Positions 25,617 to 34,081 of a stretch of 64,000 bases of DNA are shown here, one piece after another. The DNA comes from Achromobacter seleniivolatilans (lineage in GTDB: Bacteria; Pseudomonadota; Gammaproteobacteria; Burkholderiales; Burkholderiaceae_B), in the NCBI RefSeq assembly GCF_030864005.1, contig NZ_CP132976.1, forward strand, positions 1,922,001 through 1,986,000, read 5' to 3'. The translations under genes were made by a program, and so were the position numbers. Each line of letters begins with the position of its first letter. The first letter of the stretch is position 1. The notes below the pieces were generated by a model that was not told where the DNA came from, made no database searches, and saw only the letters and a program-made list of their open reading frames with translations.

Positions 25617-26912
25617 TTATACCTGTGCCAGAGCCTGATCCAGATCGGCGATCAGATCGTCGATGTGTTCAATACCAATAGACAGGCGCACGGTTTCTTC
25701 GCGCACGCCAGCCTTTTGCAGTTCTTCCGGATTCAGTTGGCGGTGCGTGGTGGATGCCGGGTGCGTCGCCAGCGACTTGGAGTCGCCGATGTTGACCAGG
25801 CGCGTGAACAATTGCAGTGCGTCCTGGAAGCGCGCGCCAGCGTCGCGGCCGCCCTTCACGCCGAACGTGAACAGGCCCGGAACCTTGCCGCGCAGGTACT
25901 TCTGCGCCAAGGCGTGGTCCGGGTGATCCGGCAGGCCCGCGTAGTTGACCCACTCAACCTTGGGATGCTCGCTCAGGAACTTGACGATCTTGACGGTATT
26001 TTCAACGATGCGGTCCACGCGCAACGCCAGCGTCTCGATGCCTTGCAGAATCTGGAACGAGTTGAACGGCGAAATCGCGGCGCCAGTATTGCGCAGCGGC
26101 ACCACGCGGGCGCGGCCAATATACGCAGCCGGACCGAAGGCTTCGGTGTAGACCACGCCGTGGTAGCTGACGTCCGGCTCGTTCAGGCGCTTGAAGCGGG
26201 CCTTGTGTTCGGCCCACGGGAACTTGCCAGAATCGATAATCGCGCCGCCCAGGCTGGTGCCGTGGCCGCCCAAATACTTGGTCAGCGACTGCACGACGAT
26301 GTCGGCGCCGTGTTCGATAGGACGCAGCAGATACGGCGACGGCACGGTGTTGTCGACAATCAGCGGCAGGCCGTGGCGGTGGGCCACTTCGGCCAGCGCG
26401 GCGATGTCAGTGATGTTGCCCAACGGGTTGCCGACCGATTCCGCGAAGATGGCCTTGGTGCGGTCATCGATCTGTGCTTCAAAGGCAGCCAGATCGCTGG
26501 GGTTGGCAAAGCGCGTGGTGATGCCGTATTGCGGCAATGTGTGCGCAAACAGGTTGTAGGTGCCGCCGTATAGCGTGCTGGACGAGATGATGTTGTCGCC
26601 GGCTTCAGCGATTGTCAGGATCGCGTAGGTCACGGCCGACTGGCCCGAGGCCAGCGCCAGCGCGGCGATGCCGCCTTCCAGGGCTGCCACGCGCTGTTCC
26701 AGCACGTCGGTCGTCGGGTTCATGATGCGGGTGTAGATATTGCCCGGCACCTTGAGGTCGAACAGATCGGCGCCGTGCTGCGTATCGTCAAACGCATAGG
26801 CAACGGTCTGGTAGATAGGCACGGCCACGGCGCGGGTCGTGGGATCGGGGCGGTAGCCGCCATGCACGGCCACGGTTTCCAGGCGCCAGTTGGGCTTCTT
26901 CGGTTCAGTCAT
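25617..26912 (-). CDS. metY: O-acetylhomoserine (thiol)-lyase
   Basis: PLP enzyme that makes homocysteine from O-acetylhomoserine and sulfide, cytosolic. 431 residues, family length. N-terminus WRLETVAVHGGYRPDPTTRA is diagnostic, VVQSLTKYLGGHGTSLGG gives the PLP lysine, and the Asn/Asp-rich LALASGQSAVTYAIL and the C-terminus RLSIGIEHIDDLIADLDQAL fit MetY. GGAGAGACAC precedes the ATG. It lies in a stretch of sulfur-related genes, between the hydrolase and a class V PLP enzyme. Confidence 0.93.
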   Translation of the reverse strand: MTEPKKPNWRLETVAVHGGYRPDPTTRAVAVPIYQTVAYAFDDTQHGADLFDLKVPGNIYTRIMNPTTDVLEQRVAALEGGIAALALASGQSAVTYAILTIAEAGDNIISSSTLYGGTYNLFAHTLPQYGITTRFANPSDLAAFEAQIDDRTKAIFAESVGNPLGNITDIAALAEVAHRHGLPLIVDNTVPSPYLLRPIEHGADIVVQSLTKYLGGHGTSLGGAIIDSGKFPWAEHKARFKRLNEPDVSYHGVVYTEAFGPAAYIGRARVVPLRNTGAAISPFNSFQILQGIETLALRVDRIVENTVKIVKFLSEHPKVEWVNYAGLPDHPDHALAQKYLRGKVPGLFTFGVKGGRDAGARFQDALQLFTRLVNIGDSKSLATHPASTTHRQLNPEELQKAGVREETVRLSIGIEHIDDLIADLDQALAQV

Positions 26913-26948
26913 GTGTCTCTCCGGGAGATGCGTTATTGATGATTCAGA

Positions 26949-28088
26949 TCAGGCTGCAAGCGCGCGCGATGCGCGCAGGATGCGTTCGATGTCTTCATGG
27001 TTGTTATAGGCGCCGACAGACAAGCGCACGTAACCATACTCCACTACGCTGGCTACGACACCTTCACGTGTCAGATGGTCCAGAGCGGCAGCGGGATCAC
27101 TGACTCGTAATGCGGTCGTCGTGCTGCGCAGTTCGGGGTCGGCGGGCGACACCACGTGCACGCCTTGTGCGCGCAGACCCTCGCTAAGCGCCTGCGATAG
27201 TTCCAATACCCACGGCTCGATCCGCTCGGGCTGCGCCCATTCGATCAAGTCCAGCGCGCCAGCAAGGCCGGCAATGCCGGGGTAGTTCAGGTTGCCTGTT
27301 TCAAGGCGGCGCGCATCGGTGGCGTCAGACACGCCCACTTGCCATTGCGCCCCGGCCTTGTCCAGCGTGGTCACGCCCGACGGGCCGATGTAGATCGGGT
27401 CCAGCGCGTCCAATAATTTGGCAGAAACATGCAGAAAACCCACGCCCAAGGGGCCCAGCAGACCTTTGTGCCCGCCGCAGGCAAAGGCATCCACCTGCCA
27501 TGCATCCACCTGCGCTCGCAACAGGCCGGCTCCCTGGATGCCATCGACGATCAGCCAGATGCCGCGTTCCGCGCAACGGCGGCCCAGCTCGGCGATGTCT
27601 GTACGCAGGCCGGTGCCGTACTGCACCCAGGACACCGCGATCAATCGGGTGCGCGCATCAACCTGCTGCCACAGGTCATCCACCGTGTAGCGATGCGATT
27701 GCGCTTTCGCCACGCGCACCTCAACGCCGCGGCGGCGCAAGTTCAACCAGGGCAAGGCATTGGTGGGATGCTCCTGATCGTCCACGATCAGGTTGTCGCC
27801 GTCCTGCCATGCCAGGCCATGCGCCACGGTGTTTAAGCCTTCGGTCGTGTTCTTCGTAAAGGCCACGCGGCGGGCGTTGCCGCCGATCAGGCGCGCAACC
27901 CGCACCCTCAGCGCGTCGGCATCGCGCAGCCATTGCGGCTTGTCGCTGCGGGCGTACGTAATGCTGTCGAAGAAACCCGCCACCGCCCCCGCCACCTTGG
28001 GCGATAGCGGGCTGGTATAGGCAATGTTTGCGTAGGCCTTGTCTTGCGTGATGGGAAACAACTGCCTGAATTCGTCCTGCCAGCTCAT
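26949..28088 (-). CDS. Class V aminotransferase, cysteine desulfurase/isopenicillin N epimerase-like
   Basis: 379 residues from the ATG at 28088 (a TTG at 28094 is the longer option). PLP lysine is in CGGHKGLLGPLG, and LIVDGIQGAG gives the pyridine-binding Asp and PLP stacking region of the NifS-like fold. RKVAFTKNTTEG-type segment (here RRVAFTKNTTEGLNTVAHGL) is present. It lacks the Cys-containing active-site loop of IscS or SufS, so a desulfurase role is not secure; lyase or epimerase chemistry is equally possible. Neighbours metY and the divergent amino-acid ABC transporter suggest amino-acid or sulfur metabolism. Confidence 0.8.
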   Translation of the reverse strand: MSWQDEFRQLFPITQDKAYANIAYTSPLSPKVAGAVAGFFDSITYARSDKPQWLRDADALRVRVARLIGGNARRVAFTKNTTEGLNTVAHGLAWQDGDNLIVDDQEHPTNALPWLNLRRRGVEVRVAKAQSHRYTVDDLWQQVDARTRLIAVSWVQYGTGLRTDIAELGRRCAERGIWLIVDGIQGAGLLRAQVDAWQVDAFACGGHKGLLGPLGVGFLHVSAKLLDALDPIYIGPSGVTTLDKAGAQWQVGVSDATDARRLETGNLNYPGIAGLAGALDLIEWAQPERIEPWVLELSQALSEGLRAQGVHVVSPADPELRSTTTALRVSDPAAALDHLTREGVVASVVEYGYVRLSVGAYNNHEDIERILRASRALAA

Positions 28089-28124
28089 GCGCAACCTTGT
28101 TCGTTAGACCACTTTGGTATGACG

Positions 28125-28222
28125 GAATTCTAGGTATATGACGTGAGTTTGGATAAGGCTTAGTTCTTATATTGATATGACTATATAGTCGCTCGAAAAT
28201 CCGCCGCTCGCCCCTAGAATTC
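28125..28222. repeat. Distant 10-bp inverted repeat around a divergent promoter
   Basis: GAATTCTAGG (28125-28134) and CCTAGAATTC (28213-28222) are exact reverse complements 78 bases apart. The AT-rich interior holds the palindrome GACTATATAGTC (28179-28190). The pair lies between the divergent class V gene and the amino-acid binding-protein gene. A looping operator is possible, but chance cannot be excluded. Confidence 0.4.
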
Positions 28223-28257
28223 ATGCCTTTATTGCATACAACTAATACGGGAACGGC

Positions 28258-29280
28258 ATGCGTGTGACTCATCTACTCAAGGCTGCGGGCGTGGCAGCAG
28301 CGCTGGCGATTGCTGGCGCATCCCACGCAGGAACGGTGGACACCATCAAGAAGCGCGGCGAACTGGTGTGCGGCGTCAGCCAAGGCTCGGCGGGCCTGTC
28401 GATTGCCGACAAGCAAGGCCGCTGGACCGGACTGGACGCGGACCTGTGCCGCGCGCTGGCCGCCGCCGTGCTGGGTGACCCTGAGAAGACCCGCTTCGTT
28501 CCGCTGAGTTCGCAACAGCGCTTTCCCGCCTTGCAGTCCGGCGAGATCGACGTGCTGAACCGCAACACCACCATCACGTCCGGCCGCGACGCTGGCCTGG
28601 GCATCGTGTCGGCTGGCATCGTGTTCTATGACGGCCAGGGTTTCCTGGTGCCGCGCAAGCTCGGTGTGAAGAGCGCCACCGAACTGGACGGCGCGCAGGT
28701 CTGCGTGCAGCCGGGCACGGTCAATGAGCAGAACCTGGTCGACTACTTCAAGAAGAACAAGCTGACCTACCGTCCGGTCGTGATCGAAAACCTGGTGGAA
28801 CTGGAACAAGCGTTCTATGCCGGCCGTTGCGACGTCTATCTGTCCGATGCGTCCACGCTCGCCGCCAGCCGCGCCGCCCGCGCCAGCAAGCCGGATGACT
28901 TTGTGATTCTGCCTGAGCGCATCAACAAGTCGCCGCTGGGCCCGTTCGTGCGTCAGGACGACCCCAACTGGACGGCCATTGTGCGCTGGACCGTGAATGC
29001 GCTGGTCTCTGCCGAAGAGCTGGGCATCACATCGAAGAACGCGGACAGTCAGGCGCAAAGCACCGACGCGCAAGTGCGCCGCCTGCTGGGTGTGGACCCG
29101 GGCATAGGCAAGAGCTTCGGCCTGGATGAAAGCTGGGCCAAGAATGCCATCAAGGCCGTTGGCAATTACGGCGAAGTGTGGGATCGCAATCTGGGCGCCG
29201 CGACCCCGTTGAAACTGGATCGTGGTCTGAACGCGCAGTGGAACAAGGGCGGTCTGTTGTATTCGCCCCCGTTCCAATGA
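28258..29280 (+). CDS. Polar amino-acid ABC transporter binding protein, AapJ-like
   Basis: 340 residues, signal peptide about 1-24 (AAALAIAGASHAG). KRGELVCGVSQGSAGLSIAD, LDADLCRALAAAVLGD, LSSQQRFPALQSGEIDVL and NRNTTITSGRDA are the family signatures of AapJ/YhdW binding proteins for general L-amino acids. It belongs with the fused permease that follows after a terminator hairpin. No ATPase gene is close by. Confidence 0.93.
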   Translation: MRVTHLLKAAGVAAALAIAGASHAGTVDTIKKRGELVCGVSQGSAGLSIADKQGRWTGLDADLCRALAAAVLGDPEKTRFVPLSSQQRFPALQSGEIDVLNRNTTITSGRDAGLGIVSAGIVFYDGQGFLVPRKLGVKSATELDGAQVCVQPGTVNEQNLVDYFKKNKLTYRPVVIENLVELEQAFYAGRCDVYLSDASTLAASRAARASKPDDFVILPERINKSPLGPFVRQDDPNWTAIVRWTVNALVSAEELGITSKNADSQAQSTDAQVRRLLGVDPGIGKSFGLDESWAKNAIKAVGNYGEVWDRNLGAATPLKLDRGLNAQWNKGGLLYSPPFQ

Positions 29281-29302
29281 TTCTGATTGCTTGAGCATGG
29301 CG

Positions 29303-29330
29303 GGCGGGCCTATCGGCCCGCCTTTCTTAT
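29303..29330 (+). terminator. Intercistronic terminator/attenuator between binding protein and permease
   Basis: GGCGGGCC (29303-29310) and GGCCCGCC (29315-29322) form a perfect 8-bp GC stem with loop TATC, followed by TTTCTTATTT. It would stop most transcripts after the binding-protein gene, giving more binding protein than permease. Confidence 0.8.
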
Positions 29331-29385
29331 TTGCATCAGCCCTTAGCACCCGCCTCTACACGCGGACCCGCCGGTCCGGCCCACC

Positions 29386-31545
29386 ATGATTGCTACGACG
29401 ATCCCCTTTCCCACCCCCGGTCTGTTGCGCCGCTGGCTGCCCACGCTAGCGTGGACGCTGGCGCTGGGCGGCATGGCCGCCATCCTGCTGCTGCACATCG
29501 AAGCCGTGCAGACCGCGCGCGGCATCCAGGGCGGATTCGGCTTTTTGTTCCAGCCGGCAGGCTTCCGCATTTCAGAAAGCCTGCTTACCGTCACCCCCGA
29601 CGATCCGTATTGGATGTCGATGGCGGCGGGTCTGGTCAATACGCTGACGGTGGCTTTCGTAGCAATCCCTCTTGCGACCGCGCTGGGCGTGGGTCTGGGC
29701 TTGATGCGGCTCTCGTCGCATCCTGTGGCCTCGCGCTTCGCGGCGTTCATCATCGCGCCTTTGCGCAACACGCCCGTGCTGCTGCAATTGTTTGTCTGGT
29801 ATGGATTGCTGCTGCGTCTGCCAGACCTGCGCCAAGCCTGGTCGCCGCTGCCGTCTGTGCTGCTATCGAATCGCGGACTGGCTCTGCCCGCCCTGCATGG
29901 CTGGCTGCCTTACGCCGCCGTGGCGCTGGCGGCATTAACGCTGGGCTGGCGCGCCCGGGCGCGTTTTGGCCGCCCCGCCCTATACACCGCGCTCGCTGCC
30001 GCATTGCTGGCCTGGGCGCTGCTGCCCGCCATACAGATCGACCTGCCCGTCAAACGCGGCTTAGGGTTGCAAGGCGGCTGGCAACCCAGCATTGAATTCG
30101 CGGCGCTGACGATCGGACTGGTGATCTTCCACGCCGCCTACATTGCAGACATTGTGCGTGCCGCCGTGCGCGCCGTGCCCGTGGGCTTGGTAGAAGCGGG
30201 CCAGGCAATGGGCCTGACGCCCTTTGGCGTATTGCGCCTGGTCATAGCGCCCTACGCCACTCGCGTTGCGCTGCCGCCCTATGCCAACCAGTGCCTGGCG
30301 CTGGTCAAGAACAGCACGCTGGCCATTGCCATCGGCTATCAGGAATTGATGGCCGTCATCAACACCGCCATCACCCAGACCGGGCTCGCCTTGGAAGGCA
30401 TCACGCTGGCAGTAGCCGTGTACCTGACGCTGGCCCTGGCGCTGGGCGGCGGCTTGTCGGCGTGGAACGCCCGCAATACCCGGCACGGCCCCGGCGACAC
30501 GCACGGCGCGCGCTTGGGCGATCGCCCCTTATGGAATGCAACGGGCAGCGACGTCAGCCCATGGCGCGGCCGGATGCTATCGGCCATCTTGACCGTGCTT
30601 CTCGCGGTCATTGCCTGGGGCCTGCTGGACTGGGCCGTATTGCGTGCCGTGTGGCAAGGAGACCCAGCTGCCTGCACGAATGCTGCGGGCGCCTGCTGGG
30701 CCGCCGTGGGAGAAAACCTGCCGCTGCTTTTCTTTGGCACCATGACCGAAGCTGATCGTGGGCCGGCCCTGATCGCGTGCGTAGCGTTGCTGGCGGGCAT
30801 AACGCTGACACTCGGCGCGCGGCGCGTCCCGGCAAAAATTCGCGCTGCACTATTGATCGCCTTGCTGGGAACGGTGGTTATTGCCCTGTCCGGCTGGCCT
30901 TGGGGCGGCAGCATCATCGGGCCGCAACGCTGGGGCGGACTGCTGGTGACACTGATACTGGCCATCGCGGCCCTTGCCGCCGCCGTGCCCCTGGCCTTTG
31001 CGCTGGCCCTGCTGCGCCGGTCCGGCAGCCGCGCCGGTTCCTTGGCAGCGGCAGGCCTGATTGAAGCCGTGCGCGGAGTGCCGCTAGTGACGCAGCTGCT
31101 GTTTGCGTCCTTCGTGCTGCCCATGCTGCTGGGCGGCGGCGTGTCTAAATTCAGCATGGCGCTGGCGGCTCTAAGCCTGCACACCGCGTGTCTGCTGGCC
31201 GAAGTGCTGCGCGGCGCGCTACAGGCCATACCGCCCGGCCAGATGATGGCTGCCCGGGCGTTGGGCATGCGCCCGGTGACTGCCTATGCGTCAGTGATCT
31301 GGCCGCAGGCCCGCCGCATCGCAGCCCCGGCCGCACTAGGCGTCTTCGTGGGCGCGGTCAAAGACACATCGCTGGTCAGCATCATTGGGGTCTTTGACGT
31401 GTTGGGCGCCGCCAAGGCGGTAGTGGCCGGCACCGACTGGCGGCCCTATCACGTCGAAGTCTATCTGGCCGTGGCGTTGCTGTACTTTGCTGCGAGCCTC
31501 GCACTGACACGAGTTGCGCGGCGGATGGAGACGCGCGGCGGCTAG
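29386..31545 (+). CDS. Fused amino-acid ABC permease (AapQ-like plus AapM-like in one chain)
   Basis: 719 residues, about twice the usual 380. The N-half (about 1-365) carries the AapQ-type insert with PAGFRISESLL and the EAA loop VEAGQAMGLTPFGVLRLVIA. The C-half (about 400-719) carries the AapM-type LRGALQAIPPGQMMAARALG and GAVKDTSLVSIIG. Both permeases of an Aap/Yhd system are thus joined in frame by a linker near residues 360-390 (NARNTRHGPGDTHGARLG). I see no stop or frameshift that would suggest an error. No AapP-like ATPase lies nearby, so the ATPase must be elsewhere or shared. The stop overlaps the stop of the convergent receptor gene on CTAG. Confidence 0.85.
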   Translation: MIATTIPFPTPGLLRRWLPTLAWTLALGGMAAILLLHIEAVQTARGIQGGFGFLFQPAGFRISESLLTVTPDDPYWMSMAAGLVNTLTVAFVAIPLATALGVGLGLMRLSSHPVASRFAAFIIAPLRNTPVLLQLFVWYGLLLRLPDLRQAWSPLPSVLLSNRGLALPALHGWLPYAAVALAALTLGWRARARFGRPALYTALAAALLAWALLPAIQIDLPVKRGLGLQGGWQPSIEFAALTIGLVIFHAAYIADIVRAAVRAVPVGLVEAGQAMGLTPFGVLRLVIAPYATRVALPPYANQCLALVKNSTLAIAIGYQELMAVINTAITQTGLALEGITLAVAVYLTLALALGGGLSAWNARNTRHGPGDTHGARLGDRPLWNATGSDVSPWRGRMLSAILTVLLAVIAWGLLDWAVLRAVWQGDPAACTNAAGACWAAVGENLPLLFFGTMTEADRGPALIACVALLAGITLTLGARRVPAKIRAALLIALLGTVVIALSGWPWGGSIIGPQRWGGLLVTLILAIAALAAAVPLAFALALLRRSGSRAGSLAAAGLIEAVRGVPLVTQLLFASFVLPMLLGGGVSKFSMALAALSLHTACLLAEVLRGALQAIPPGQMMAARALGMRPVTAYASVIWPQARRIAAPAALGVFVGAVKDTSLVSIIGVFDVLGAAKAVVAGTDWRPYHVEVYLAVALLYFAASLALTRVARRMETRGG

Positions 31546-34007
31546 AACGCGTAGCGCACGTTCAACATGGCATTGCGCGGCGCGCCGTAATAGCCCGTGT
31601 TGAACGTCGTGTCCAATGAGTTCAAGTATTTTTTATCAAAGAGGTTGTTGACGTTGAGTGTGGCGGAAACCTGCCGGCTGAAATCGTAGCGCGCCATCAG
31701 ATTGACGACCGCATAAGCGTCCTGGCGGGCAGTCACTGTCTTTTTCAGTTGCCACGGCGTGACCGAATAATGCATGGCGCTCTGCCAGTTCACCCCGCCG
31801 CCCACCGTCAGGCGGTTCCAGGCGTCCGGCAGCCGGTAAGTCGTCCAAAGCTTGGCGATATGTTCAGGCATTACGGTCTTGATGCGCGCGCCCGTGCTGT
31901 CCTCTGTTCGGCTATAGGTGTAGGACGCCGCCACATTCCAACCCGGCAACACTTCGCCGATCAGCTCCATATCGACGCCATTGGTCCGGGCGCCTGGCAC
32001 CGCCCGGTACGCCGCCACATTATCCGTGCCCGGCACGGTATAGCCGTCGTCGGCCACCGCCAGGTTGTTCTGACGCACCTGGAATATGGACAGGCTGCTG
32101 TTGAGCGCGCCGGCAAACCATTCGCTCTTCAGCCCCGCCTCATAGTTCACGCCATCCCGTGGCGCCAGCGCAGCGCCGGTGCGGTCGCGGTAGTACTGCG
32201 GTTTGTAGATGCTGGTGTAGCTCGCGTAGACGGAGTGCACGGCATCGATGTCATACACAATGCCCGCATAGGGCGTGATCACATTGTCTTTTTTGGCCAG
32301 CAGCGCCTGGTCGTAAATAGCGCTGGCCGGATCGGCAAACGCCTGCCGGTAGTCCCATTTGTAGCTGCTGATCCGCGCCCCGGCGATCAGCGACAACGCA
32401 TCGGTCGGGCGCAAGCGTGTCGCTACGTATCCGCCGCTTTCTCGCGTATAGGTGTCGTTGTCGTAGTTCTTGACCAGATTCGGCGACACCGCCTGATTGC
32501 CCCACGTGTACAGATTGAAGGGATTGCGGGCAGCGTAGCCGCTGGTGTCGCGATACACGTCCGACAAAGTCTGCGATTCCGTGAACGACAAGCCCATGAC
32601 GAAATCATGGCGGCGCCCCCACAAGGTGTACGGGCCTTCGATATGCAGGTCCAGACCATTCTGCACCTGCCGGCTATCGCCACCCTGGATCCACAGCGGC
32701 ATGCCAAAACCCGTCTGTTCGTTCGCGAATCCCGAAGACACGCTGGCCATGACCGTCTGGAAATCCCGTTGGCTTTCCAGGCGATTGGCCGAAAATTTCA
32801 CTGACCAGTCATTCGCCAATTTCTGGTCGACCGACATGAAGACATTCGTGGCGTCCACGTCGAAGAAGTTATTGCGGCTGGCCACGTTGGTGGACCGGTC
32901 CAGGTCCATTTGTTTGCCATTGCTGAAAAACAAAGGTACGCCCAGGCCGCCCATGCTGCCGCGCGGCTGGTTGCGCTGATGGTCCACGCCTGCTGTCAGC
33001 AGCGTACTGTCTGTCAGGTCGGCTTCCACAATGCCGTAGAACACCTGGCGCTTCTGCTGGTAGTAATCGATAAAGCTGCGATTCTGCTGATAAGCCGCCA
33101 CAGCGCGGCCACGCACACTGCCCGAGGCGTTCAACGGCCCGCTAAGATCCGCCTCTGCGCGATAGAGGTCCCAGGACCCGGCTCCGGCCGTCACATGCCC
33201 CTGGAACTCTCGCGTGGGCCGTTTGCGGATCATGTTCAGCGTGCCCGAAGGCTCGCCCGCGCCGCTCATCAGCCCAGCCGCGCCGCGCAGCACTTCCACG
33301 CGGTCATAGATCGCCATGTCAGCCAGGCTGGGCGACACGTCCTGCGTGCCCACTTCGACAATCGTTGGCACGCCATCGATTTGGTAGCTGTCGATGGCAT
33401 ACCCGCGCGACAGCACATTGAACCGTTCGCTGCCCATGTTCTGCACTGATATTCCGGGCGTCTGCGCCAGCACGGCATTGATGCTGTTGAGCGACTGGTC
33501 GTCAATGCGCTGACGCGTGATGATGCTGATCGATTGTGGCGTTTCCCGCAGCGACAGGTTCAGGCGCGTGGCCGTGTTGGTTGCTGCGGTTGTGTAGGAA
33601 TCGGTGCCCTCAGACGGCTGGGGGACGCCAGACCCGGTCACCGTGACGGCTTCCAGTTGCACCGGCCCCGCCTGAGCGGCGTTGCGCTGCAAGGTGTAGC
33701 GCCGCTCCGCAGTACGCACGGCCGACAACCCGGTGCCAGACAAAATCTGCCCGAACGCGGCGTCCACCGACGCCGTGCCGTTCAACCCGGGGCTGCGCAG
33801 GTCCCGCGTAAACGCGGGGTCGTAGGACAGAGCCAGACCCGCCTGCTCTGCATATTGGTTCAGCACCGACTCCAGTGGCCCTGCCGCAATAGCGTATGCC
33901 GTCACGGCAGCGGGTGCGCCTTGCGCCTGCGTCTGCCACGGCGTTGCCGCCAAAGCCAGATGAATCACGGCAAGTTTGCAGCCCTGCCACCGTCGCGTAT
34001 TGCTCAT
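31542..34007 (-). CDS. TonB-dependent siderophore receptor with STN signalling domain
   Basis: 821 residues. Signal peptide (about 1-28), then the STN secretin/TonB N-domain (AIAAGPLESVLNQYAEQAGL to RRYTLQ), the TonB box and plug (SLRETPQSISIITRQRIDDQ), and a beta-barrel ending VRYAF. The STN domain contacts FecR, so this receptor both imports a ferric siderophore and signals its own induction. It follows the fecR and fecI genes on the same strand. The ligand is unknown; hydroxamate or mixed-type siderophores are typical. Confidence 0.93.
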   Translation of the reverse strand: MSNTRRWQGCKLAVIHLALAATPWQTQAQGAPAAVTAYAIAAGPLESVLNQYAEQAGLALSYDPAFTRDLRSPGLNGTASVDAAFGQILSGTGLSAVRTAERRYTLQRNAAQAGPVQLEAVTVTGSGVPQPSEGTDSYTTAATNTATRLNLSLRETPQSISIITRQRIDDQSLNSINAVLAQTPGISVQNMGSERFNVLSRGYAIDSYQIDGVPTIVEVGTQDVSPSLADMAIYDRVEVLRGAAGLMSGAGEPSGTLNMIRKRPTREFQGHVTAGAGSWDLYRAEADLSGPLNASGSVRGRAVAAYQQNRSFIDYYQQKRQVFYGIVEADLTDSTLLTAGVDHQRNQPRGSMGGLGVPLFFSNGKQMDLDRSTNVASRNNFFDVDATNVFMSVDQKLANDWSVKFSANRLESQRDFQTVMASVSSGFANEQTGFGMPLWIQGGDSRQVQNGLDLHIEGPYTLWGRRHDFVMGLSFTESQTLSDVYRDTSGYAARNPFNLYTWGNQAVSPNLVKNYDNDTYTRESGGYVATRLRPTDALSLIAGARISSYKWDYRQAFADPASAIYDQALLAKKDNVITPYAGIVYDIDAVHSVYASYTSIYKPQYYRDRTGAALAPRDGVNYEAGLKSEWFAGALNSSLSIFQVRQNNLAVADDGYTVPGTDNVAAYRAVPGARTNGVDMELIGEVLPGWNVAASYTYSRTEDSTGARIKTVMPEHIAKLWTTYRLPDAWNRLTVGGGVNWQSAMHYSVTPWQLKKTVTARQDAYAVVNLMARYDFSRQVSATLNVNNLFDKKYLNSLDTTFNTGYYGAPRNAMLNVRYAF

Positions 34008-34081
34008 GTTCCCTACCCCTACGTTGTGTGTACCCGTGCATGACGGGCGAACACGCGATAAGGGCAGTTCCTGTTACACAT

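Noticed and set aside
29331..30095. 254-residue plus-strand frame overlapping the fused permease start
   Set aside because: Out of frame with the permease, Arg/Ala-biased, and no family features.
30700..30740. Possible frame error joining two permease genes at 29386-31545
   Set aside because: The linker reads in frame with normal composition and there is no homopolymer or stop remnant; a real fusion is more likely.
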